A stretch of DNA of 64,000 nucleotides from RGIG7332 sp045580305 (GTDB taxonomy: Bacteria > Bacillota > Clostridia > Oscillospirales > JAAYXM01). Shown here one piece after another: positions 26,194 through 33,552 of the stretch. The position numbers and the translations under genes were made by a program. The DNA lies in contig JAZNNQ010000035.1 in the NCBI GenBank assembly GCA_045580305.1, forward strand, positions 47,374 through 111,373. Direction: 5' to 3'. The notes under the pieces were generated by a model. The model made no database searches and was not told where the DNA came from. It saw only the letters and a list, made by a program, of their open reading frames with translations. Within the stretch, counting starts at the first letter, position 1, and the number at the start of each line of letters is the position of its first letter.

Positions 26194-26889
26194 ATGAACA
26201 CTAAAATTTTAATTGTTGAAGACGACCCGAATATTGCGGAGCTTATCCGCCTTTACCTTGAAAAGGACGGTTTCAGTGTGGCTCACGCCGAAGACGGCCT
26301 TAAGGCGGTTGAAATGTTTTCAAGCTTTCAGCCCGACCTTGTGCTTCTGGACATTATGCTTCCGAAGCTTGACGGCTGGGGTGTGTGCCGCGAGATAAGA
26401 AAAACAAGCGCTACGCCTATAATTATGCTTACCGCAAAGGATGAGACCATAGACAAGATTATGGGTCTTGATATCGGTGCGGACGATTATATTTCCAAGC
26501 CCTTTGATATGAAGGAGGTGCTTGCCAGAATTCGCGCGGTGCTCAGACGCTCTCAGACCGAGGAAAAGGTTTCTCCCTCCAATGTGCTTTCCTTTGAAAA
26601 CCTTACAATTGATATGTCCGCATATCAGGTTGAAATAAACGGTAAGCGCGTTGACCTTCCACCCAAAGAATTAGAACTTTTAAACTTCCTTGCAAGTCAT
26701 CCCAACCGCGTTTTTACCCGAAACCAGCTGCTTGACGATGTTTGGGGGTTTGAATATTTCGGCGATTCCCGTACGGTAGATGTTCATGTCAAGCGCCTTC
26801 GCGAGAAAATCGACGGTGTAAGTAACCAGTGGTCACTTAAGACCGTTTGGGGCGTTGGCTACAAGTTTGAAGTTATAGAAAAGGCTTAG
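26194..26889 (+). CDS. Two-component response regulator, OmpR/PhoB family
   Basis: A 231-residue regulator. The receiver domain (about 1-120) has the acidic pair EDDP, the phosphoacceptor Asp in LVLLDIMLP, MLTAKDE and the switch lysine in YISKPFD. The winged-helix DNA-binding domain (about 130-230) ends with GDSRTVDVHVKRLREKI and TVWGVGYKF. It pairs with the kinase 8 nt downstream. It lies at the edge of the surface polysaccharide genes, which it may control, although no operator was seen. ATG 26194 follows GGAGG. Confidence 0.95.
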   Translation: MNTKILIVEDDPNIAELIRLYLEKDGFSVAHAEDGLKAVEMFSSFQPDLVLLDIMLPKLDGWGVCREIRKTSATPIIMLTAKDETIDKIMGLDIGADDYISKPFDMKEVLARIRAVLRRSQTEEKVSPSNVLSFENLTIDMSAYQVEINGKRVDLPPKELELLNFLASHPNRVFTRNQLLDDVWGFEYFGDSRTVDVHVKRLREKIDGVSNQWSLKTVWGVGYKFEVIEKA

Positions 26890-26897
26890 GTGCTTAT

Positions 26898-28307
26898 ATG
26901 CGCAAAAATGTTTTATATAAATACTTCACCTTGGGCGCCGCACTGCTTCTTGCCAGCTTTATTATTTTAGGTATCGGTATGTCCGCCCAGGTATATAACT
27001 ATTCTGTGGCGGAAAAGGAAAAGAGTCTCGGCTATTCCGCTACCCGCATTTCATCTATGACCACCGAGATCTTATCACAGTTCAGTTCAATTCGCCAGCA
27101 CACATTTCAGATGCTCATCTCCACCACCTTGGCGGACAGCAGTATGAGCGCGGTGCTGTGTGACAAGAACGGGCGCATGATCGTTACCTCCGAAAATGTA
27201 CCTAATGTAAGAGATGTGCTGATACCCACAGACGCGGTGACAAAAACGATAAAGCACCGTTACTTCTCAAGCTCCGGTGCCCTTCCCGCTATATACAGAG
27301 GCGAGCATTATACCGTTGGCGTGCCCTATTATGACCATACCGGTAAGGTTGCCGGTTGTGTTTTCGTCACCTCTATGATATCTGATATGCGCGGGCTTCT
27401 TATGGCGATCATCCGCATATTCCTGATCTCTGCGCTGGTGGTTTTCTTCATTATGCTTGTGGCGGCATATATCGGCTCCCGCAGCATTACCCGTCCTATC
27501 AAGCGCATTTCAATCGCGGCGCGGCAGTTTGCTCACGGCGATTTTGCCGTTCGCGTGCCGGTCAAGAGTAATGACGAGATAGGCGAGTTGTCGCAGTCCT
27601 TCAACTCCATGGCTGATACCATCGAAAAATCCGAGGAATTAAGACGCTCCTTCGTTGCCAATGTATCCCACGAGCTTCGTTCACCTATGACCTCTATCGG
27701 CGGCTATGTGGACGGAATTTTAGACGGTACTATCCCCCAGGAAAATGAGAAAAAGTATCTTGAAATAATTTCAAGCGAGGTAAAGCGTCTGTCCCGTCTT
27801 GTAAGTCGTATGCTTGACATTACAAGGCTCCAGGCAGAGGATTTCTCACACAGTGCGGTCAAATACGACTTTTGCGAGCAGGTTCGTCGTGTGATCATCG
27901 GCTTTGAGCCGAAGATTGCGGAAAAGAACATAAATATAAATGTTTTCTTCTCTCAGGAGCGAATTGACCTTTTTGCCAATGAGGATGCGATTTTCCAAGT
28001 GGTTTACAATCTGCTTGAAAACGCGATGAAATTTTCAAATGACAGCTCGGACATAAATATTGATGTCACCACCGGCGGCGGACGGCTTATATTCAGCATT
28101 AAAAACTTCGGCAAAGACATACCCGCCGAGGAACTGCCCTATATTTTTGACCGTTTTCACAAGGCGGACAAGTCCCGCGGTAGAGATAAGGTAGGCCTTG
28201 GTCTTGGTCTTTACATCGTTAAAACCATCATCAACCAGCACAACGGCGATGTAGGTGCCTCGAGTGAGGATGGTGTGACCGTATTCTATTTTTCATTACC
28301 CATATAA
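26898..28307 (+). CDS. Sensor histidine kinase
   Basis: A 469-residue membrane kinase. Order: membrane helix at about 12-32, an outside sensor domain of PAS/Cache type to about 170, second helix at about 175-198, HAMP (RPIKRISIAARQFAHGDF), HisKA with the phosphorylated histidine in NVSHELRSPMTS, and HATPase with NLLENAMKFS, FDRFHKAD and GLGLGLYIVK. All catalytic boxes are present. It follows its regulator at 8 nt and ends the transcript. The signal is unknown. Confidence 0.94.
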   Translation: MRKNVLYKYFTLGAALLLASFIILGIGMSAQVYNYSVAEKEKSLGYSATRISSMTTEILSQFSSIRQHTFQMLISTTLADSSMSAVLCDKNGRMIVTSENVPNVRDVLIPTDAVTKTIKHRYFSSSGALPAIYRGEHYTVGVPYYDHTGKVAGCVFVTSMISDMRGLLMAIIRIFLISALVVFFIMLVAAYIGSRSITRPIKRISIAARQFAHGDFAVRVPVKSNDEIGELSQSFNSMADTIEKSEELRRSFVANVSHELRSPMTSIGGYVDGILDGTIPQENEKKYLEIISSEVKRLSRLVSRMLDITRLQAEDFSHSAVKYDFCEQVRRVIIGFEPKIAEKNININVFFSQERIDLFANEDAIFQVVYNLLENAMKFSNDSSDINIDVTTGGGRLIFSIKNFGKDIPAEELPYIFDRFHKADKSRGRDKVGLGLGLYIVKTIINQHNGDVGASSEDGVTVFYFSLPI

Positions 28308-28313
28308 ACAGCA

Positions 28314-28346
28314 CAAGAGGAAGCAAAGTAACTTTGCTTCCTCTTG
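28314..28346 (+). terminator. Stem-loop after the kinase gene
   Basis: A 16-bp perfect inverted repeat with arms CAAGAGGAAGCAAAGT and its complement. The T-tract is poor (ATTAATTATT). Confidence 0.7.
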
Positions 28347-28486
28347 ATTAATTATTGTTAAAATTCCCTTCCGATAAGCGTTTTATCCATCAGGTGTCAT
28401 CCATCCTGCGTAATAGCGTGTAAGCACGGTACCTTGCCGCCGCCCGAATAAAATTTACCTTTTGGCACTATCGTTACAAATAAAAG
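28347..28486. other. Intergenic stretch without a recognised gene
   Basis: About 140 bp between two hairpins. It has a locally higher GC block (28395-28450) than normal spacer and on the minus strand short open stretches ending in YYAGWMTPDG-stop and GGGKVPCLHAITQDG-stop, none with a start codon. It could be a gene remnant or a small RNA; I see no proof of either. Confidence 0.3.
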
Positions 28487-28533
28487 AAGATGATGTGGAA
28501 TCCTACGACTTTAATAGGATACCACATCATCTT
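28487..28533 (-). terminator. Terminator of the icd-rex-SLH transcript
   Basis: AAGATGATGTGG-ATCCT pairs with AGGAT-CCACATCATCTT; on the minus strand it is followed by CTTTTATTT. Confidence 0.8.
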
Positions 28534-28575
28534 GTGTTTGTCGTTTAAAATTTTATTACATTTAGTATCAAATAG

Positions 28576-29697
28576 TTACAAACGAGGCGTCTTGACTTTT
28601 GCAATGGCGGTAGTTGATGCTGATTTTGAAACCACACCTGCACCAACAAGTTTATCCAGCAGTGTAATTTCACTACCCTTTACATTCGCAAATAGCGCAT
28701 AGTAGGAGATATACGCCATATGATCGCGCACAAAGCTGTTTTTGGTGAGCATTAAATGCTCGCCCTCGGTTATATTACCGATGCTTTTTGCAAAATTCAC
28801 CGCCTTGTCCCACTTGAAGTCGCCCTTGGTGTCCTCATAGCCGAGAGCGCGGAGCAGGAAGGTCATATAGTGGTTTGCGGTAGTCATATTTCCCGGACCG
28901 AACTTGGTTGCGGATATTCCGTTGGTATAGCCCTTGTAATAGGCATAGGCAACATATCTGTCCACCCATTCGGGCACATCGGTAAAGGGGTGACCACCCT
29001 TATACTTAAGAGCCGCGTTCTCCTCGCCCAACAGACGAAGGAGCATAACAAGCGCCTCGGCGCGTGTTGCGCCGCGGTCAAGTTCATAGCCTATATTACT
29101 GCCTCTGAAAAGATTCATCGCCTTCAGCGCGTCCGCACGGTCAAAGTATACCGCACGGTAGCGCAGTGAAATAACTCTGTAAACGCCGTCCACCATAAGG
29201 GTCGCACGGTCAGAGGTTATTTTAATACCCGCGCCACTGCTTTTTGGTATCATATAGTTGGTGTTCTGTGAAACCGCACTGCCAACCTTTGCATCCGCAC
29301 CCTTTGTGACATTTACAATAGTGTCATTTGCCACCACGGCGCTACCCTCCTGCATAAAGAAGGTTGTGCCGGTAAGGGCGGAGAAAATATCATCCTTTTT
29401 AAGAACGATCTGTTCTCTACCGGTGGTAGAGTACATATAAAGGCCCTTCATCTGCAGTCGCTCCAGCACGCGGCGCGCCACATCCGCGACAGCGCCTGCC
29501 TTTGAGAAAACATCGGTATTCGGTGCTGTCGGAGTATTGAATGCCGATAGCACGGCTTGTTCCATACTGTCCTCAAGCTGAGGGCGAAGTGTTTTATTAA
29601 GGTAGGAAAGGGATATTACCGTTTCACTTGACGCGATCGCCGCCATACCCATACACGCGATTACGGCAAGTATGAGCGCAATAATTCTTTTTCTCAT
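28576..29697 (-). CDS. Secreted SLH-domain (S-layer homology) protein
   Basis: A 373-residue exported protein. It starts with a signal peptide (MRKRIIALILAVIACMGMAAIASS, cleavage near residue 25). From about 190 it carries SLH-type repeats: YFDRADALKAMNLFRG, RGATRAEALVMLLRLLG with FTDVPEWVDRYVAYAYYKGYTNG and FGPGNMTTANHYMTFLLRALGY. SLH domains bind pyruvylated wall polysaccharide, so it depends on an enzyme like the CsaB fusion at 21685. The ATG at 29697 is preferred because the signal peptide starts there; it lies 5 nt after the rex stop and is probably translated with it. The middle part (40-190) is unknown. Confidence 0.88.
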   Translation of the reverse strand: MRKRIIALILAVIACMGMAAIASSETVISLSYLNKTLRPQLEDSMEQAVLSAFNTPTAPNTDVFSKAGAVADVARRVLERLQMKGLYMYSTTGREQIVLKKDDIFSALTGTTFFMQEGSAVVANDTIVNVTKGADAKVGSAVSQNTNYMIPKSSGAGIKITSDRATLMVDGVYRVISLRYRAVYFDRADALKAMNLFRGSNIGYELDRGATRAEALVMLLRLLGEENAALKYKGGHPFTDVPEWVDRYVAYAYYKGYTNGISATKFGPGNMTTANHYMTFLLRALGYEDTKGDFKWDKAVNFAKSIGNITEGEHLMLTKNSFVRDHMAYISYYALFANVKGSEITLLDKLVGAGVVSKSASTTAIAKVKTPRL

Positions 29698-29702
29698 AGC
29701 GC

Positions 29703-30329
29703 TTATTCCGTAACCTGATAGCACAGGGTCATAAGGCTATCCGTAAAATGCACATCCTCGATTACAATGTGGGGATGTCTTCTCTTAAGATCCACATTTA
29801 CGAAATTCCAGATGCCTCGAACGCCTAAATTCACAAGACGGTCAGACATTTCCGGTGCCGCCTTTTTAGGAAGTGCCAAAACAGCGATCTCAAAGGGCGT
29901 TTCCTTTGCAAATTCCTCAAGCTTGTCGGAATGAAGCACCGGTATATCCGCAATAGTCTTTCCCACAACATCGTCACCTACATCAAATGCACAAACAAGC
30001 TCAAAACCACATTTTGCAAAATTGAAATTGTGCAAAAGTGCATGTCCGATATTACCTACACCGATAATAACCGCCTTCTTCATTTTATCCACGCCGAGAA
30101 TTGTGGCTATCTCGACTATAAGGTTATCCACATTATAGCCGTAGCCCTGCTGACCGAAACCGCCAAAGCTGTTAAAATCCTGTCTGATCTGCGAAGCGGT
30201 AAGTCCCATATACTCCGCAAGTGTGCGAGATGAAATTTTGGTAACGCCGTCCTTTGAAAGCTCATTAAGACAGCGATAATATTTCGGCATCCTACGGATT
30301 ACCGCATTTGAGACCTGTCCTCTTTGCAT
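29703..30329 (-). CDS. rex: Redox-sensing transcriptional repressor Rex
   Basis: A 208-residue Rex protein. The winged-helix N-terminus reads VIRRMPKYYRCLNELSKDG with the DNA-recognition segment TASQIRQDFNSFGGFGQQGYGYNV; the Rossmann domain has VIIGVGNIGHALL. Rex releases DNA when NADH/NAD rises and controls fermentation and anaerobic respiration genes. It follows icd at 23 nt, linking an NAD-linked dehydrogenase with the NADH sensor. I did not find a clear Rex operator (TTGTGAA-type inverted pair) in front of icd. Confidence 0.96.
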   Translation of the reverse strand: MQRGQVSNAVIRRMPKYYRCLNELSKDGVTKISSRTLAEYMGLTASQIRQDFNSFGGFGQQGYGYNVDNLIVEIATILGVDKMKKAVIIGVGNIGHALLHNFNFAKCGFELVCAFDVGDDVVGKTIADIPVLHSDKLEEFAKETPFEIAVLALPKKAAPEMSDRLVNLGVRGIWNFVNVDLKRRHPHIVIEDVHFTDSLMTLCYQVTE

Positions 30330-30352
30330 ACTATTCCTCTTCTCAAAAAAGT

Positions 30353-31498
30353 TTACTGGATTTTGCTCATTACGTAGTCGGCAAACTCAGCACAGGTAGC
30401 ACCTGTGTCACGGCCGGTGATGACAACCTTCTTTTCCTCGTACATACAAATGTCAAGTGCGCGCTCAAGCTTCTTTGCAAGTTCTACCTCGCCGATATGC
30501 TCTAAAAGCATAACGGAAGCTCTGAGCATACTGCAGGGATCAGCGTACTTGTCGCGACCTTCTGCCACCATGCGGGGTGCAGAACCGTGAATAGCCTCAA
30601 ACATTGCATAGCGCTTACCGATGTTAGCGCTACCTGCGGTACCAACACCGCCCTGGAACTCAGCCGCCTCGTCGGTAAGGATATCGCCGTAGAGGTTGGG
30701 AAGAACCATAACCTGGAAATCACGACGACGCTTCTCGTCAACTAATTTCGCGGTCATAATATCAATATACCAATCATCAAATGAAATATGCGGGTACTTT
30801 TCAGCAACCTTCTTGCAGATATTTAAGAACTTACCGTCGGTTGTCTTGATAACATTAGCCTTGGTAACAGCGGTTACGCGGCTTCTGCCCATACGGTTAG
30901 CATAGTCAAATGCAAGCTCGGCAATACGCTCGCTGCCCTGAGTGGTAGCGATGGTAAAGTCGATTGCAAGATCGTCAGTTACATTAACGCCAAGACTGCC
31001 TACAGCGTAGCCGCCCTCGGTATTCTCACGGAAGAACATCCAGTCGATACCCTGATCCGGAACCTTAACGGGGCGCATATTTGCGAAAAGGTCAAGTTCT
31101 TTTCTCATTGCAACATTCGCACTTTCAATATTCGGCCAGGGATCACCTGCGCGGGGTGTGGTGGTCGGGCCCTTTAAGAGCACATGGCACTCCTTGATTT
31201 CAGCAAGAACATCATCGGGGATAGCCTTGCCTGCAGCCGCGCGGTTCTCAATTGTAAGACCGTCGATAACGCGGAACTCGATCTTGCCTGCCTTTACCTT
31301 GTCTGCAAGTAAGGTTTCAAGTACGCGGTGAGACTCCTTAGTAATAGCCGGACCGATGCCGTCGCCGCCAAGAACACCGATAATGAGCTTGGGAAGCTTT
31401 GCATAATCGATAAAGTCGTTCTGTGCCTTCATATTTTCAATGCGCTTAAGCTGCATTTCAATAATCTTTTCAAATGATTTGATAGTGTTTTCGTTCAT
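30353..31498 (-). CDS. Isocitrate/isopropylmalate dehydrogenase family (NAD-type isocitrate dehydrogenase)
   Basis: A 381-residue beta-decarboxylating dehydrogenase. Seen: GVLGGDGIGPAITKE at the start of the fold, the substrate arginines in NVAMRKELDLFANMRPVK, FFRENTEGGYAVGS, the catalytic lysine in VTKANVIKTTDGKFL, and NLYGDILTDEAAEF. ENTEG and the length suggest NAD-dependent isocitrate dehydrogenase rather than LeuB, but homo-isocitrate specificity cannot be excluded. It would make 2-oxoglutarate for glutamate synthesis. The start is ATG 31498, with AGGTGGAG upstream; a longer reading has no site. Confidence 0.85.
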   Translation of the reverse strand: MNENTIKSFEKIIEMQLKRIENMKAQNDFIDYAKLPKLIIGVLGGDGIGPAITKESHRVLETLLADKVKAGKIEFRVIDGLTIENRAAAGKAIPDDVLAEIKECHVLLKGPTTTPRAGDPWPNIESANVAMRKELDLFANMRPVKVPDQGIDWMFFRENTEGGYAVGSLGVNVTDDLAIDFTIATTQGSERIAELAFDYANRMGRSRVTAVTKANVIKTTDGKFLNICKKVAEKYPHISFDDWYIDIMTAKLVDEKRRRDFQVMVLPNLYGDILTDEAAEFQGGVGTAGSANIGKRYAMFEAIHGSAPRMVAEGRDKYADPCSMLRASVMLLEHIGEVELAKKLERALDICMYEEKKVVITGRDTGATCAEFADYVMSKIQ

Positions 31499-31530
31499 TT
31501 TTGACTCCACCTTTTCTTTGTGACAGATTT

Positions 31531-31562
31531 TTATCCGCGCTCGCTTCAGCAAGCACACGGAT
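31531..31562 (-). other. Hairpin in the icd 5' leader
   Basis: ATCCGTGTGCTTGC folds on GCGAGCGCGGAT with a TGAA tetraloop. It sits between promoter and ribosome binding site; role unknown. Confidence 0.5.
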
Positions 31563-31589
31563 ATTTTTGAAAAAACTTACCTATATTAT

Positions 31590-31618
31590 ATTCTAATGGT
31601 TTTCTCCGCATTTGTCAA
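31590..31618 (-). promoter_or_regulatory. Promoter of icd-rex-SLH
   Basis: TTGACA (31613-31618), 17 bp, TAGAAT (31590-31595) on the minus strand. Confidence 0.75.
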
Positions 31619-31670
31619 CGGCGATTACAAAATGTATACACCTTTTTAAGGGTGACTTTTAATTATGCAA

Positions 31671-31865
31671 TTATGCACATTTTACATTTTTTTCCATCAT
31701 CAAAATAGTGCCTCGGTTTTGCAAAAATTGGGGGTTTTGATACCTTTTTTACACCTTAGCCCCCGGTCTTATTTTATGACATTTTCTGTAATTTTATTTT
31801 ACATAATTTAATTTCATTGCAAGTTCTACGAATAGTTGTGCACATTTTCCACAAGGTTTTTCACA
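31671..31865. other. Cluster of DnaA-box-like 9-mers in an AT-rich spacer
   Basis: The 582-bp gap 31499-32080 has no gene. It holds TTATGCACA (31671-31679, exact DnaA-box consensus) and a tight run TTGTGCACA (31836-31844), TTTTCCACA (31845-31853) and TTTTTCACA (31857-31865), all in the same direction, next to AT-rich DNA. The last three are one or two mismatches from the consensus. No dnaA or dnaN gene is near. Confidence 0.45.
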
Positions 31866-32041
31866 AGGTTCAATCCATTGTAGCGCAAGGGTTTTCGCGT
31901 TTTATTTCATTTTTTGACAATTCCGCAACCGATATTTCCACCGGTTTTCCCACAGCGTTATTTGTTTACATAATTCAGTCTATATCGACAGATAAATACC
32001 GTGCATAAAAACCTTGCATACTTTAAACATTATAAATCAAA

Positions 32042-32078
32042 AAAATGACTAAAGAAGCATCACTTCTTTAGTCATTTT
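32042..32078 (-). terminator. Terminator of the polA-rimI-tsaD operon
   Basis: A 16-bp perfect stem (AAAATGACTAAAGAAG with its complement), followed on the minus strand by TTTTTTTGATTT. Confidence 0.92.
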
Positions 32079-32080
32079 AA

Positions 32081-33103
32081 TCATTTATTACCAAAAATCT
32101 CGTCAATGGGCATAGTGGCATAGGCGTTTAAGTCAGCGTGTGCGCGCACCCCGTCATTAAATTCAAAGAATGCTTGTGCACCGATCATAGCCGCGTTGTC
32201 GCCACACAGTGAAAGAGGCGGCAGATAAAGTTCAAGCTCATATCGCTCTGCCAGTGCATTAAGCTCACGGCGAAGGAAAGCATTTGCCGCAACGCCGCCC
32301 GCTACCGCAAGTTTTTTATGGCCGGTCATAAGTATCGCCTTTTCCGTGCGAGGCACCAATGTGTCCGCCACCGCCTGGCTGAAGCTTGCAGCCAAAGACG
32401 CGCGATCTATCTCCTCGCCCTTTTGCTCCGCATTATGTACCATGTTGATAACCGCGGTTTTGAGTCCGGAAAAAGACATATCAAGTTCGTTTTCCGCGAC
32501 CTTTGCCCGTGGCAACTTGTATTTTGCAGTGTCGCCGCCCGCCGCCAATTTATCAATAGCCGCGCCGCCGGGATAAGGAAGTCCCAGAACGCGGGCGCAT
32601 TTATCAAATGCCTCGCCCGCCGCATCATCTCGGGTAGAGCCTAAAATCTTAAACTGTGTATAATCCTGCACATCCACAAGCAGGGTATGGCCGCCGGACA
32701 CCACAAGACATAAAAACGGCGGCTCAAGCTCGGGAAATGCGATATAATTTGCCGCAATATGCCCTCTTATGTGGTGAACAGGGATAAGCGGCTTATCAAG
32801 GGCCAGGGCGATAGCCTTTGCAAAGCCGACACCCACAAGCAGTGCACCGATAAGTCCCGGCGCGTAGGTTACCGCAACCGCGTCAATATCTTCTTTTTTC
32901 ATTTTTGCTTCATTCAATGCCTCTTGAGCGAGAACGGTGATGCTTTCGATGTGCTGGCGGGATGCGATTTCCGGCACAACGCCGCCGTAGAGCGCGTGGG
33001 TCTCAATTTGCGAGCGCACCACACTTGAAATCACCCGTCTGCCATCCTCTACCACCGCAACCGCGGTTTCGTCGCAGGAGGTTTCTATAGCGAGAATCTT
33101 CAT
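32081..33103 (-). CDS. tsaD: tRNA N6-adenosine threonylcarbamoyltransferase
   Basis: A full-length 340-residue TsaD. The family marks are LAIETSCDETAVAVV at the start, the metal histidines in HHIRGHIAAN (HxxxH), VSGGHTLLV, and KLAVAGGVAANAFLRREL near the end. With TsaB and TsaE it transfers threonylcarbamoyl to A37 of ANN-reading tRNAs. It overlaps rimI by 4 nt (ATGA). TsaB and TsaE, usually neighbours, are not in the window. Confidence 0.97.
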   Translation of the reverse strand: MKILAIETSCDETAVAVVEDGRRVISSVVRSQIETHALYGGVVPEIASRQHIESITVLAQEALNEAKMKKEDIDAVAVTYAPGLIGALLVGVGFAKAIALALDKPLIPVHHIRGHIAANYIAFPELEPPFLCLVVSGGHTLLVDVQDYTQFKILGSTRDDAAGEAFDKCARVLGLPYPGGAAIDKLAAGGDTAKYKLPRAKVAENELDMSFSGLKTAVINMVHNAEQKGEEIDRASLAASFSQAVADTLVPRTEKAILMTGHKKLAVAGGVAANAFLRRELNALAERYELELYLPPLSLCGDNAAMIGAQAFFEFNDGVRAHADLNAYATMPIDEIFGNK

Positions 33104-33552
33104 TCATATATCTCCTTGTACTTAGTCATCAATAATGCATCCTCATCGGGGTTTGTGTAATAATCGGGTCGCACCGCAACCTGTTCAAAGCCCAAGCCCT
33201 CATAAAGTGCGATCGCACCGTGATTTGAAATGCGCACCTCAAGTGTTATAAACGAAAGGTCAGCATTTTCTTCAATCAGTTTTTCAAGCAACGCCCTTGC
33301 AATACCGCGCCTGCGATACTCAGGGGATACCGCCACATTTGTTATATACCCCTCGTCCATAATTTTGTACATACCCACATAGCCGCAGACCCTTTCTTCC
33401 TCTTCCCATACCAGAAAACTGCTGCAGGGATTTTCAAAGGACTCCCTTATCATTTTCTCGCTCCACGGGTTTGAGAAGCAAGCACTTTCAAGCTGTGCAA
33501 GCTGTGGTATGTGGCGTTCTTCCATTTTAATTATATTACTTTTTTGCATCAT
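33100..33552 (-). CDS. rimI: Ribosomal-protein-alanine N-acetyltransferase (RimI-type GNAT)
   Basis: A 150-residue GNAT enzyme. It has FSNPWSEKMIRESF, typical of RimI, the acetyl-CoA loop VSPEYRRRGIARALLEKLI and the end ISNHGAIALYEGLGFEQVAVRPDYY. It acetylates the N-terminus of S18 in E. coli; substrates in Bacillota are less certain. The start is ATG 33552, with GGAG 9 nt upstream; it overlaps the polA 3' end by 17 nt. It lies between polA and tsaD in one operon. Confidence 0.9.
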   Translation of the reverse strand: MMQKSNIIKMEERHIPQLAQLESACFSNPWSEKMIRESFENPCSSFLVWEEEERVCGYVGMYKIMDEGYITNVAVSPEYRRRGIARALLEKLIEENADLSFITLEVRISNHGAIALYEGLGFEQVAVRPDYYTNPDEDALLMTKYKEIYE

